Shown piece after piece: positions 1 through 12,718 of a stretch of DNA of 64,000 nt; the first letter of the stretch is position 1, and each line of letters starts with the position of its first letter. The notes under the pieces are model-generated. The model was not told the origin of the DNA and made no database searches. It was given only the letters and a program-made list of their open reading frames with translations. This stretch comes from Neospora caninum Liverpool (Eukaryota; Apicomplexa; Conoidasida; Eucoccidiorida; Sarcocystidae), in the NCBI RefSeq assembly GCF_000208865.1, contig NC_018393.1, positions 2,108,001 to 2,172,000 of the forward strand, written 5' to 3'. A program made the position numbers and the translations under genes.

Positions 1-1427
1 ACTGAACAAGATCTCCCTCCGGACAACGAAACATGAGATCTAGAGAACACTCTGGTGGGCTTTCCTCATAATGCTGTTTAGTTCATTTCCATGTTACTCT
101 CAGTACTGCTCATACCAGGTGACGCAGACAGCCAAACGGCTGCCCCTTACCAGGTTTGCCGTCGAGAAGTGGCAGCTGAGAACGAGTCCGCTCCATTTGG
201 CGCTCCGCAGGTTGCATATTGACTAGGAAGCGAGCGTCTACTCATCTGGATTGGTCATGCCCAGGATCCTTGTGGCCTGTAGAGTTGCGGATTTTCCGTC
301 CATTTCATTTCGTCTTGTTGCAAGAGTGAGCTTACCGTTGTGAGGCTACACGTATGCAGGACAGCTGCGTTGCGATGTCATATGCTTGTGCAGGTCTCGC
401 AAGCAGTTCACTACGAAGCTATCTCAAAACACAGGTTCGTTCCTGCCTCAGCCTGCTGGCAGCCTCTTCCCCTCCAGCCATACAATTACGTTTATGCCGG
501 GTACTGAGCTGCGGAAGGGTACTCTAAAATAGTTGCATTCTGATGCTTCTCTCGTCTGCCGTCTTTCTCTTCCCAAGTGGGCAAATTCAGTTCTCTTCTC
601 CTCACTCCAATCCCTTCATCCGAGCTTTCCTCCAAGGCCGTAAAAATCCACCGCATTAGAGAGGGCGGAAAAGCCGTACTGTAGTGCTAAGACATGGGGG
701 GGGAGATACCTAGAAAAGCAAATCTCGTTAAAAACGAAAGCGTCCAGGCTCCCACCGATTCCTGAGGGCACTGGTTGTAGAAATTCGTCGGCACGTAGCG
801 GCCCGCTCGTGACCTCTCCGAGACTGTGCCTGCAGAACCACGTGCCTGGCACGGACATGCGATGAAGCTGGCAACCGAAAAAACGCTCCAGGTGGTGGTC
901 ACACACGCAGGAACGACTCACTGCGACCCCTCTCGTTACCGCGGCAAACTCTGGGGCGTTTTGGCAGAGACGCGTGAAACCGTTCTGCGTGTGTAATATC
1001 TCCGCACTCTCTCTCCGGAAGCAACTGCCAGAGACGGGCGTCTCTAGTGTCCGAGCACTGCGACCGAGCCCGCGGCGACGCGACGAGTAGCGGGACGCCG
1101 TGGTGCCAAGATGCGCATTGCTTCGAACCTACTCCGTTTGTGGACACAAGAGTGGAGGGAAGACCTCAGTTTATGATTTTTACCTTTTTCGGACGCTGTA
1201 TGGTTTACTGCTATTTATTCGTGGCAGTATCTCGGATGCAAAGTTGTGGGTGCCAAGCGTCTTGCGAGTGCGTCACGCTGCCGCGTCGCTGTTCCTGTAG
1301 GCTTTTCCATATTATTTTTCGTCGTCTCTATAGAGTTAGGCAAGGCTCTACCTCTTTGGAGCTTGCAAACTGTCCTGTTTTGACAAGCCTTCTTGTTCAT
1401 TCAGACGCGTCTCAGTGTCCTCCTAAA
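1..1427. other. Non-coding flank, no gene recognised
   Basis: No reading frame in this stretch has the composition of a real exon, and none has a convincing start with flanking splice sites. Open frames at 616-921 and 1047-1427 are short or lack an ATG. The right part must contain the promoter and 5' UTR of the small secretory-type gene that begins at 1428. The left part may hold the end of a gene lying outside the window, but I see no support for it. Confidence 0.5.
1403..1414 (-). promoter_or_regulatory. Possible coccidian TGAGACG heptanucleotide element
   Basis: Positions 1403-1412 are a perfect palindrome, AGACGCGTCT, and the minus strand of 1408-1414 reads TGAGACG. The A/TGAGACG heptanucleotide is a published promoter element of Toxoplasma GRA and SAG1 genes and works in either orientation. 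Here it lies only about 14 bases before the ATG at 1428, closer than usual, so it may be fortuitous. Confidence 0.25.
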
Positions 1428-2081
1428 ATGGCCCGACAAGCAACCTTCATCGTGGCTCTGTGCGTTTGTGGACTGGCAATCGCGGGCCTGCCGAGGCTCG
1501 CTAGCGCTGGAGACTTGGCAACCGAACAGCATGAAGGGGACATCGGATATGGGGTTAGGGCATATGCCGGCGTTTCAAACTATGACGGCGATGACGATGC
1601 TGCAGGAAACCCTGTCGACTCGGATGTGACTGACGATGCCATTACAGATGGTGAGTGGCCACGTGTTGTATCGGGGCAGAAGCCGCACACGACTCAGAAA
1701 GGCAGCTTGATCAAGAAGCTGGCAGTACCGGTGGTCGGCGCTCTTACGTCGTATCTTGTTGCTGACAGGGTGCTGCCCGAGTTGACTTCTGCAGAAGAAG
1801 AAGGAACAGAGTCCATCCCCGGTAAAAAACGTGTCAAGACTGCCGTGGGCATAGCCGCGTTAGTTGCAGCAGCCGCATTTGCTGGATTGGGTCTCGCGAG
1901 AACATTCAGGCATTTCGTGCCAAAAAAGTCAAAGACGGTTGCGAGTGAGGACTCTGCGCTCGGAAACAGTGAAGAGCAGTATGTGGAAGGAACCGTGAAC
2001 GGGAGCAGTGATCCGGAACAGGAGCGGGCGGGTGGGCCTCTTATCCCGGAAGGAGACGAGCAGGAAGTAGACACCGAATAG
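1428..2081 (+). CDS. Small secretory-type protein, signal peptide plus two hydrophobic helices
   Basis: A single-exon frame of 217 residues. I chose the ATG at 1428 because it puts a typical signal peptide at the very N-terminus: hydrophobic residues 7-20, then an ASAG-type cleavage site near residue 27. The upstream extension of the frame has no ATG in a plausible place. Residues 32-75 are acidic and low in complexity (Asp-rich near 53-70). Two hydrophobic segments follow, about 98-116 and 137-157, each followed or preceded by Lys/Arg, then an acidic Glu-rich tail to residue 217. I do not recognise a domain. The layout (signal peptide, acidic linker, paired amphipathic or membrane helices) resembles lineage-specific secreted proteins of Toxoplasma and Neospora, such as dense-granule-type proteins; that assignment is inference. 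The genes at 15399-16019 and 55979-56674 share the layout. Confidence 0.65.
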   Translation: MARQATFIVALCVCGLAIAGLPRLASAGDLATEQHEGDIGYGVRAYAGVSNYDGDDDAAGNPVDSDVTDDAITDGEWPRVVSGQKPHTTQKGSLIKKLAVPVVGALTSYLVADRVLPELTSAEEEGTESIPGKKRVKTAVGIAALVAAAAFAGLGLARTFRHFVPKKSKTVASEDSALGNSEEQYVEGTVNGSSDPEQERAGGPLIPEGDEQEVDTE

Positions 2082-4630
2082 TTATGGCAAACAGATCGTT
2101 GGCGCAGCTAACATGTGTTTAACATTTTTTTCGTGTCCCAGATGACAGCTGCTACTGTTTGTGTATTGTTGACAGTCCACAGATGCGTAGCTGCCGCTCC
2201 CGTGTAGAGGAAACTTTTTCTTTTTCGCCTACCTGGCCGATGAGTTCCGGGATGTGCAGTTTGTCATAGGGAGCTACCCCCCTCCAAATGGAGTTCTGCG
2301 AACCCCGTGCATGTGCTTGCGGATTTATGCTAATTGACAGACTCGTTTCTCGATCACGAAAATCCGTAATTTGAGGCCGGTTGAGTATGTCTACCACGCA
2401 GAGGCAGACCTGACTGCGCACGTAGCACCGTAGCGACCCTGTATGAAAGAAGAGGCGTCGCCTTTGCCCCTCAGGTAGCAGGCGCCTTGCAACGAATATG
2501 CTCGTTCCGCAAGGCTCACGTGGCAGCATTTGTGAAGAGCGTTACTGTTTTCGTGCGATCTTGTGTGTAGCGGGAGTAATGAGACCCAAGGGGGTTTAGT
2601 GCCGATATTGCAGGCAGTAGTGTCAGTGCGGGGTCGCCTCACCCACGGCGTCGGGGTTGAAAGTGGCACCATTCCTCGTTAAGCGTTGTTCTAACAGCAG
2701 CCGGAACGGCCCGTTAACTGAGGCATCTTGAGAGCTATTGCCTGGCCGTCGCTGTAGGCCGTGTGGGTGGACTCGACTGGCGGAACGGTAGAGCCAAAGG
2801 GGCACGGCTTGTTTTATGAGAGGGGCACTGCGGCGGTGGAATTACAGTTTTTGCTCGGTATATGCATGTACACGTGTGTGTACCAGTAGTGTGGGGCGCT
2901 TCATGGACGAACACAATTTCCGTACAATCGAGCACTCTGCCTGAACCAAACACTGCTTACGGCTAATGTTGTGGCTTTCGTCTCATCTCGTAACCAATTA
3001 GCGACGAAGCCAGTCTCCGAATCGTTGCGATGCCTGCTAGATAGGCAGTGAGACTGAAAGCATCCGGACTTCAAACAGAAGCTTCTCTCTGCTTCGAGCA
3101 TAAAGGAGTTAGTTGTTCCTGATAATTGGATAACGATCAAAAGAACAGTCGCGTTCGATTTTTTCACACTGGCGATGCTACCTTCACTTCACTCGTTCTT
3201 ACACGACTGACAGTACTAGCTCTACTAAATTTCCATGTATGCTCACTAGACCTACATATCCATGTACCGGATAACGCCTGCAGGCATAACCTCTCAGCCA
3301 TGTACTTCGCTGTGAACGCCCTGCTCCCCTTTCTGAAGCTGTCTTGCAGCCGCTGCGAGACCACTGCCACTGTTAAGTCTCTGCGTGTCTCGTGTCCCCC
3401 CTCATTGATCGCTTTTTCTCGGCATGTACATGAAGACTACTCGTGTGCCACTCGTTCCCCTGGCGGCACCAGTGCTCCTTACACAAGCTTCTCTGCCAAA
3501 TCTAGTATCCTGGCCTACCTACCGGTGCTACCATGCTGTTCACCGTATACCGGGCCATCTAGGCCAATACGTCGGAGACTGGAGAGGCATTCTTGGTTGC
3601 TTCCGTTGAGTCACTTATAGTGTGAGGATAACCGAACATCGTCATTCCGCTCAGCCACCCGGCGAAAACATTTATTTTGACGCGGCGCATGGGCCTGTGA
3701 GAGATGACTCCGTCTCGTCAGAATTCCGCCTCACGGCAATTTGACGAAATCTCGGAAACGAAGCAGATGCGAAAGGAAGGACAGTTGACTTGTTTGCATG
3801 AAAACGCCACATGCAAGTGACCTCACTCTCATCATCCCCAGCCGCTTTTTCGCTGGCCGTGCGACGGGCAACATGCACGTTTCATCCGGCCGTCGAGAAC
3901 TCAAGTGTACATACTCTTTGCGCTTCTTGTCTTTCGAGTTCCTTTCTCATTTACAGCTTCCTCTGGTTGTGCTTTTCTCTGCTGCCTCGGCGGTTGTTTC
4001 TATGTGGAGACATGTCAAAGCTGGCGCGGCCGTACGAAGAAAAACAAGTTGCTGTGTGCTGATTGGAAGAGCCATTGAAAAAACGCACCACAGAGAGCGC
4101 ACTTCCTGGTTGGTGAAGAGTTTCGCTGTCTCAGATTCGACGTCATGTTTTGTAACACCTGGAGGAAGATACTTTCTTTTAAACTGTCTGTGTAGACAAA
4201 TACCTCGTTAACCACTTATCCATGCTTCTCCGTCAAATTCGAGTTTTCTCTGCGTGGTGACCAGGGGACTCGGACTGCGGCCCAAGCAGTAACCCACAGA
4301 GATTCATCTAGTTCTGTAACGAAAAGAAGGAAAGAAGCGGAAACGTAGAGGTCTTGCTGTTCCGTCTTCATATCCGCTTGAGCTTGTGTCTTCGTGATCT
4401 CGTGCATGTGTCTTCCAATTCGCGCGTCCACACCCCCTGCGCCCCTCTAAAGTGACGGTTGTTTTCTCGAACAAATCTTTGTTCTTCCGCTCACTCGTTT
4501 CCAACGGACGTTTCCTCCACCCCCGCCTTCACTCGCCTTCGTTTCTCTTCTCTCCGTGCGCACGCTCTCCGTCGTCCTCAACCAGCACACTGTTTTTTCT
4601 CTCCCTCTCTCCCCTGTTCCTATTTCTTTC
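2082..4630. other. Intergenic, no gene recognised
   Basis: Frames at 3126-3620, 3798-4211 and 2152-2529 are open by chance: they start at non-ATG codons or lack splice context and family resemblance. The stretch should contain the 3' UTR of the small gene ending at 2081 and the promoter of the TMCO4-like gene starting at 4972. Confidence 0.5.
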
Positions 4631-4631
4631 T

Positions 4632-4870
4632 CTCCAGTCTCTCCTGTGCTCCTTTTCTTTCTCTCCAGTCTCGCCTCTGCTCCTTTTCTTTCTCTCCAGT
4701 CTCGCCTCTGCTCCTTTTCTTCCTCTCCAGTCTCGCCTCTGCTCCTTTTCTTTCTCTCCAGTCTCGCCTCTGCTCCTTTTCTTCCTCTCCAGTCTCGCCT
4801 CTGCTCCTTTCCTTTCTCTCCAGTCTCGCCTCTGCTCCTTTTCCTTCTCTCCAGTCTCTCCTCTTTACCT
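4632..4870. repeat. 31-bp polypyrimidine minisatellite
   Basis: About eight tandem copies of a C/T-rich unit carrying CTCCAGTCTCGCCTCTGCTC. Successive CCAG landmarks at 4696, 4727 and 4758 give a period of 31 bases. Because 31 is not a multiple of three, every frame stays open and runs through the same Ser/Leu/Phe/Pro-rich peptide. Repeated TCTCTCCAG resembles intron 3' ends. The repeat sits about 100 bases before the first ATG of the TMCO4-like gene, so it is most likely 5' UTR or promoter DNA. Confidence 0.85.
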
Positions 4871-4971
4871 TAGGCTTCCCTCCAGTCTTTCCTCTGTATT
4901 GCTTGAGTCTATCACCGCTCAGTCCGTGGTTTCTCGTCAGCCTCTTTTTTCTCCTCCCTCTCTCTTCTCGG

Positions 4972-7900
4972 ATGGCGGGAGCTCCGGAGGATTCGATGCC
5001 CCCGTCTGCTTCATCTCCGTCTTCCCACTCGTCCTGCAGCGGCTCCGAGCGGCGGGCGAGGCCTGGCTGCGGCGGTAGCGATGAGTCGCGTGCTCGGAAA
5101 CCGAGTGAGCCTACTGACGGTGGAAAGAACCAGGTTGCTGCTCAAACGCCCGCGTCTTCTTCCCCGGGTATGGAAGGAAGCGCGGCACCGTCCGGAGTTT
5201 CCTGCTCTTCTTCACCTTTCGGCCGTCTCCCTTCCTCGCTTTCTTTCGCGTCTCAAGACAGTGTAGGCGCGGACTGCTTTCTGAAGCCAGATCAACAGCA
5301 GCACTTCTTGCTTCAGGGGCGCCTTGTCGACGACACGATCTCGCCGCGACCCCCGCGGTCCCTCTTTTCCCTTGTTTCGGGGGCGGGTACCGCGTCTTCC
5401 TTTCCGCATGCGTCGGCGGCTGTCGCTGGGGTGTACGTAGATTCCAGCGGCGCCCTCCACTCTCCTGACGGCGCGTTGACAGCCGACAGCTGCCGTGGTG
5501 CGGCCGAGACTGCAGGATCGCCGCGTCAGGAGCAGAGCGGGTCTTCTTCGCTCTTCTTCTCTTCCCGCATCGGCGCGTTCGGGTCGCTCTCTGCTGCGCC
5601 GACGGCCGGCGCCGGGAGGAGCCTCGGCCTCTCGCGCTCGGTGGAGAAAATCATCGAGAGCGGCGACGTAAAGATGGCCGACATCGAGCCCGAGCGGGCG
5701 GCAGACATCTCAAAGGCGCTGCTTCTCCACAGACAGCACCACATTCTTCTTCAAAGCGAAAACATCCAGCGAACCCCGCTCACCGTTCATCCGCTCTCGC
5801 CCTGCTGGAAGGTCCCCTCAACGGGCGTTTCAACTTCTCGAGAGCCGAGAGAGACCGAGCGGAGTGGAGACCCCGCGCGCGCAGCGGAAAGAGGCACGAG
5901 AACTCTCAACATCATTCGTGAGGTGTACGAGGAACACCACCCACCCTCGCTGCCTGAAGAGACGCGAATCTCTGCTGGACAGGAAGGAGACACCGAGACG
6001 CAAGAGACACGAAAGACGACGCCCGAGGACAAGACCACAGAGGGAGGGAGCGGTGTGGGAGAGGCGCCCACGCGACAGAAGGACGCGAAAGGGGGAGCGA
6101 CGCTGGCGGGCCCTCACGGCGAAGAGCGCGCCCTTGTGTCGGGACATTCCCGCGCGGACCGGCACGGGAACGTGGCTGTCCCTTCCGAGTTGAAAGAGGA
6201 AGAGGAAGCACGACTTCTGGATGAGATCGAAGAACGGCTGACGCAGGATGCAGAGGGATACCTCGAAGGCGCAAAACTGGAGCTGGACGATTTGCGGATA
6301 AGTGCCGAAAGGGAGGTCCTGGCCCTCCAGTACATCCCCTTCAAAGCGGATCGCCTCCTCACGCTGCCGACGAGCTGCCGAGAGAGCCTCCTCGGCGTTT
6401 TCGTCTGCCTGTGTCTACAGCACATTGAAAGGTGAGAGAAGGACGCAAGACGGAGCCGAAAGCACTACAGAAAAAGGACATACGCGGGACAGACTTTCCG
6501 ACTGCGATGCCAAGCACGGCGACGAGGCGAAGCAACTGGCGGGTGAGACTGTCTCCAGCGAACGTCGGCCCTTTTCCGTGTCCCCGTTTCCTTCGTCTCT
6601 GCGTCATCGCCTCTTTTTTCTCTCGACTTTCGCTCTCTTCCTGCACGCCTTCGCGCCCCTTTTTATCTTTTTAGGCAACCCGGCGGCGGCGCCCGGCTAG
6701 GTGGTTTGCAGAGGAATCCGTCGCCTGTCGTGTTTCTTCTCGCCCTCGTTCTTTCTTTGGGACTGATCGCCTTTCTCATCCCCTCCGTTTGTTTCCTCAC
6801 AGCTCCCCTCTGTCTCTTGTATTGCTTCTCTTTCTTCTCTGTAGCCTTAGCCCAGAGCTCCAGAGTCTCGTGGCAGAGTGGAGTTTGATTTTCCTCCACA
6901 CGCTCGCCTCTCCACAGGTTCTGAACGTCGATGCGAGTGTCGAAAAAAGTCTGGTCCGACCTATCATTCTTCGGGACCAGCTTTTAAAGGATGGACTCCA
7001 GGTACATACAAGCCTGTGGAGGTATCTCTCCTGTGTCCATCTGTATGTATCTAGGTACATGTACAGACACTATACATGTATTCTCGTGCAGGTCTACACG
7101 CGTAACGTTGTGCTGTCTCTTGTTCTCTTGAGCTTGCTACTGTTTTTGTTTACCGCGTTCTTTCCCTTTCGGTTCCGTCACCTGTGATCCTGCCTTTTGT
7201 TCGTTTGCGCGTTTCGTCGGCACCTCATTTTCTTTCTGGGCGTCCATTGCCGCTTCAGTGTCCCGATGCCTCACTCTCTTCCGCCTTCCTGTACGCACTT
7301 TCTCTCTCTCGTTCTCTTTCTCTCTCTCGTTTTCTCTCTCTCGTTCTCTTTCTCTCTTTCTCTCTCGTTCTCTTTCTCCTTTTCGTTCTGGGTGTGTCCG
7401 CTGCCGGCGCTCTGTGGTTTTCAGACTTCGGACATCGTCAGCCCCGCGCCGTTGGTGAAGGCGGTTGTGGAGGCATGCGAGGCGATGCAGCCCGAGGTGA
7501 ATTCGATTTTCAACACACTTCACTCGGAGATGTCCTGCTTCGCTCACCAAGGCTCACCGCAGGACTCCTCGACTGGGGCGTCTCGTTCTCCCGTGCCTGG
7601 CTCACCCTTCTCGATGCGAACTGCAATGCATGCAGCTCCTCGCTTGGGGTCGCCCCCTTCGTTTGCTTCTCAGCAAACGGAAGGCGCCAGCGTCGACACA
7701 CAGCGACGGCCCAAACGGCAATTTGTCTCCTCGCCCCCCACGGCGCCGCATGCGCAGTACGCGCGGGAGCGACAGGGGATTGTTGACGTGTCCGACGAGG
7801 AAGAATCGACGCCGCCGCGCGAAGCGGGCAGACACCGAGGCGACGAGGTACAAGCCGGGGCGCCGGGGCACTCGTCCGGGTGTACATACACCTCTGGAGG

Positions 7901-10900
7901 GCGGGGGTCGGGAGCGAGCGCGGGTCCATCTGGAGTGGAAACGGGCGACGAGCGGAGGCGAGAAGGCGCAGAGACTCCGCAAAGAGACGGCGAAGGGACA
8001 CAGACGAGTTCTGAAGAGAAGGGACCGGTCACGAGCGAGCAGCGCCAGAGTCTCTTGGTTGCGGAGAGGAAGAAAGAAGAGCTGCATGCGAGGCGGCGCC
8101 GGTACTCTGCCGAGGAAGACGAGCGATCGGGACGTTTCCGCGCCCTGGCGGAAGACGAACGGCAGCGCCAGGCGGCGTACAGAGGAGGGCGTCTTGACGG
8201 ACGCGAGCGGGAGCGAAGCGAGAGAGGAGAGAGCCATGAAGAGAAAGGGAGAACGGACGCTGGACAAGACGGCGAGCCGCCCTTACCCTCGGAGAGGTTT
8301 TCGTCCCAAGACAAGAGAGAAGAAACGCCTTTCACGCCGTCTTCATGCGCCGATTTGCAGGGCGTCGTATTCACCGCGATCGCTGCGCATCCTCTCTCGG
8401 ATGCGTCCTTGGCGTCTCCGTCCTCCCGTTCTCGAGACCTGCACACGTCGTGTCTACGCGTCTGTTTGGAGAAGAAGGATGAGGACGAAGAGGACAGCCT
8501 CGTCGTCGCTGTCGGGTCCGTAGAGCGCGAAAGCCACGAAGGAAGCGGCGAGAGTTTGCCTTCCGAACAGGAACAGCTACTCCTGGACCCCGACTGCATG
8601 CGGTCCAATACGTTTCCACGCTACAATTTCCCGTATCCCTGCCGCGAGAAAAGACGCGGAACAGACCGACCCTTCACCCGCTGGGAGTCGAGACACGGCG
8701 GGGATGACGCGTATTTCGCCGCTGCCGACGAGGACGGCGCCTCCGCCCTCCTTCCTTCCTCGCCGCCTTCCGCACGCACGGTGCTCCTGCGGGAACTGAC
8801 CACAGCGCTCGTCACCAGCGGCTCGTTCGACGCGCGTGTCCAGTTCATGTTGCAGCTCTTTGCAGTCGATCTGATGCGCCTCAACCCGCTCGTTCTCATC
8901 AGACTCGAACACCACCTCGCCGCCGACCTCCTGGACCTCCTCAGAGTAAGAGGCATTGCGGCGCGCCCAGTCATCGCGGGCACCGGTCTTCGGGGGCCCA
9001 GACCCTGGCCCGCAGCCTTCCCGTCCTCCCGTGACAAGAGGGGCGATGCGGGGAGCGGGACTCTGCCTGAGAGCTACGTTGTCGACATCTCAAACGGAAG
9101 CGTTGTGCGTCGCCATGCCTCCGCTTCCTTCTGTGGAGCTCGAACGTCGCAGGCGACCACGCTTCGAGGGCCTCGCATCCTTTGCGTCTCCAGCACTAGA
9201 TACACCCAATCGCAATCTCCCCAAATTCTGTGAATAAATCTGCACACTCAGATAGCTAACGTCGTAGGCAAGGACCTATCAACCTAACATGCACGCATAT
9301 ATATATATATATATATATACATGCGTGTGTAGTTGCGTAAGTGTATCCTCAGATGCAAGCAGGTGTCTAGGTCGCTGTCGAGTCAGTGTGCATCCCCTGG
9401 TGTGACGCGGATTTGAAAGGCCTCGCGGGGCGCGTTAAAAGGGTTGTTCGTGGTCGCCATATCGACGAATCTGCTCGTCGCGTGTATGTACAGGCCAGCA
9501 CGAAGGAGGGAGCGAGGCAGAAGACGTGGCGGCGCCTGAAGATCGCAGGTGGGAGATTCGACACCGAGGAAAACCGCGACGCGGAAAGAGGAGAAAAAGG
9601 TCGAGAGGCACGCATGCCCTGCCCGCGGGGGGGGGGGGGGGTAGTGCCTGCAGATCGCCCTCTGTTGCAAGCGCAGGAGGCCAAGGGAAGCACCGACTTT
9701 CCTGTTTTGGCCTCTCGGCACACCTGAGTTTCTGGCGGCGTTCGGGGTTCTCCCGCCTCTCTCGAATTCGTTTTGAGTTTTCTTGCATCGGCGAAAACCG
9801 GGCGTGTGAAAAGCCTCGCAGTGTCTGTTGCGCGGTGTTTTTTCGCACCTTCGACGCTTCTGGGCAGTCTCTCTGCGCGCGCGCGGTCGCGTCACTCCGT
9901 CTCGCCCAGCCAAGGCGCCCTCGGAGGCTCGGCGCTCGCTGCGACCTCGCGGAGGGCGCTTGTGGAGACACCTCTCTGGGGTCTTCTCTGGAAGGAAATT
10001 GTCCAGGGGAAGAAACTGGGCCGGAGGCGTGCATGCACATGCAAACGCGAGGCAGCGCCGGCATTCGCTTCGTCTGGAGAGAGGAGTGTGCGTAGCTTGT
10101 GTTCAGTTGCCTTTTTCTTTGCTGCGTGCAGGCGCTGCCATCGGGGGCGGATTTCTGGTGGCGCTGACGGCGGGTCTGGCCGCCCCGGGAATCGTCGCGG
10201 GGATCGCCTCGCTCGGCGTAGGTGGTGCAAGCGTTTCGGCCTTCCTCGCCTCGGCCGGCGGGATGGCAGCCATCGTTTCGCTCTTTGGAGCTGGGGGCGC
10301 GGGTGCGTGGCGCGCACGCGTGGTGCGGAAGGCGCGGCCAGAAAGAAGAAGTGGAAGGGAAAGCAACGAGGTCCAGGCACGAAAAAGGATAAGGCAGAAG
10401 GCAAGAGGAACGGAGAGCAAGAAGAGGGACACACGCGGAGCGGACGAAAAAAAACGATATTGAATTTAGTACATTAGAAATTCCTAAACAAAGAAGAACA
10501 GAAAGGAAGGCCAGCACGGAGACGAGAGGAGGTGGAAGACGACGTTGCTTCTTTGGGGGCGTAAGCGAACACGCGAAAGCTAGCAAAAACAGACAGGGGA
10601 AGAGATCCGCGACTGCGTATCCGTGAAGGGGAAAGACGTACGTGGACAGAAGCAGACGGCGAGGGCGGAAGGCGGGGAAGACGATTCCATAGAGAGGGTG
10701 AAGCAGGCGAGAGGTCTGGGGGGGAATGCGCAGCCGTACAAACGGGAGAAGCATGCCTCTTCATTTGCAGTCGAGGCGAGACGCGTTCCTCTCTCTTCTG
10801 GCCGGTTACCTCCTGCGTTTTGTTTTCCTTTCAATCGCGCGTCGTCACGGCAGCAAGCAGAGCGTCTGTCTCGACTCTGCGCAAGCGGCGCCGTGAGGCC

Positions 10901-12647
10901 GAGGTGAGTCTGTCGACGTTCGCAACGCCCGTGCGTGCGCGGTATCTTCTCAGGGCTCACGGGCTGGAAGTACAGTCGGCGGATTGCAAACATCAAAGTC
11001 TTCGAGTTCGACATGTTGAACGGGAAGACGCCGTCCAGTCTCGGAGTGACGGTCTGCGTCTCAGGCTACCTCCGGACCTTCGATGACATCTCGCTGCCGT
11101 GGGTACGCTCTCTTCCTAGGCGCGTCTTCTCTGTGGGTCTCTGCCCAGGAGAGGAGAGACTCTCGACGGGCCAGGAGTCGCTGCAGAGCCGCGGCGATCC
11201 GGTCTCGGCCGACGCCTCGCTGGCGACGTGTGGACACGTCGGGGCCGGTTTAAGAAATTTGCGGCACGTGTGTTCGTCGCGTCGCCAAGAGAAGCGTAGC
11301 CGTCGTTTCCTCCGTCTCCAGACACGCAGCCGGAAAACCGCGTGTGTGCATAGGTCACCGGTGCGTTTCCGGTTCGCACTCACGTCCCCGTGCTTCTCGA
11401 TCTCGGGCGTTTTGTTCTCCCTGTCCAGATTCAAGCGTGTCCGCACGCGTGCTCCGACCTCCTCTCCCTCAAGTGGGAGCCGACTATCCTAAAAGCTCTC
11501 GGAGGCATGGTTGTTCAAATGCTTTCACAGGTACCTCTCTTTTTTTTGCCACTTTTTTGCCTTCTCTCGTTTTTTGCCTCTTCCTTTTCTTTCCCTGTTG
11601 TCCCCTTCGCCTGTCGAGCTTTGCGGAGAGAAGCGGGCGTCGCGTGGCGTGTCCCCGCCCGTTTATACTGCGGGGCACTCAGAGAGCCTCCCCAAGATCC
11701 TCCGGAGAGATGCCTCTGTGGAGATCTCGGCTTTTCGCAGTGCGCATGTCCCTAGGCGTAGACACCCTTGGCGAAGAGCGCGTCCCCGGAATGGAGCGCG
11801 TGTTCAGCTGCCTTTTTGTTCCCTCGTGGTTTTTTCGAATCGCCCTTCTCAAACGCTGCGGTCGTTCCAGGGGGGCGCGCGCAAGCGTGTCTCTGTTTTT
11901 AACGCATTTCCTTGTCTCCGCCTCCCCCGTTCGCTGCTTTTTCTGTTCCCGTCGCGCTTTGCACATTCCCGATCGTCTCCTCGCTTTGCTAAAAGACCGG
12001 TTGCGCATATTTGGAGTGGAAATAATCGGCTGCCGCGGCGGTATCCTCCGTATTCGCACTTTCGACGCTGACTGGGCCTGGAAGTCCTCACTTCGCGCCG
12101 CGCTGCTTTCGCCTCTCCCTCAGGACTTCGCAGTGGCTGCGGGGAAGTACTATCTCCAGCACACTGTCCTCGGCGGCCTCACTTTCGCGCTGTTCTGGCC
12201 GATGGCCCTCATTCAGTACGCCGCGAGTCTCGACAACACCTGGAGTCTCTGCAGAGAGCGCGCGCAGCAGGCCGGGCGCCTCCTCGCGGACGCCATCTCC
12301 GACACCCAGGCACGTTCAGAAAGGGAACCACCACGCTCCACACGGCGAGAATGAAGGCGCCGCTTACCGCACGCCTGTGGGCGTGTTGAGATTGGCTGTG
12401 CCTGAAACCGAAAGGATTGTCTCTTTTGGGTGAGAGGGAGACGGGGAGGGAGGCCGAAAACGTATGTGTGCCTGCCGCAACAGATCCTGTGTGTGTCGGC
12501 GTTCCGTCGTTGTGGAAACGCGGATGGATTTCTTTTCTTATTGCACAGAAGGGGCCCCCACAATATGGACAGAGTACGCCTGATACAAGAAGCAGTGCCA
12601 CAGGCGCTTTCCAAAGAACGTGTAGAGGCAATCCAAGTATACCTGTA

Positions 12648-12718
<71 letters not shown>

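Noticed and set aside
4452..5078. Alternative plus-strand frame rich in Ser/Leu/Phe before TMCO4
   Set aside because: It is the minisatellite read in another frame; it starts at a non-ATG codon and ends soon after the repeat.
7510..8608. Long minus-strand frames opposite TMCO4 exon 3
   Set aside because: They are antisense shadows of a GC-rich coding exon whose plus-strand frame joins in phase to conserved exons.
9435..10754. 439-codon minus-strand frame
   Set aside because: It overlaps two TMCO4 exons and their introns in antisense, and shows no start, domain or codon bias that would support a gene.
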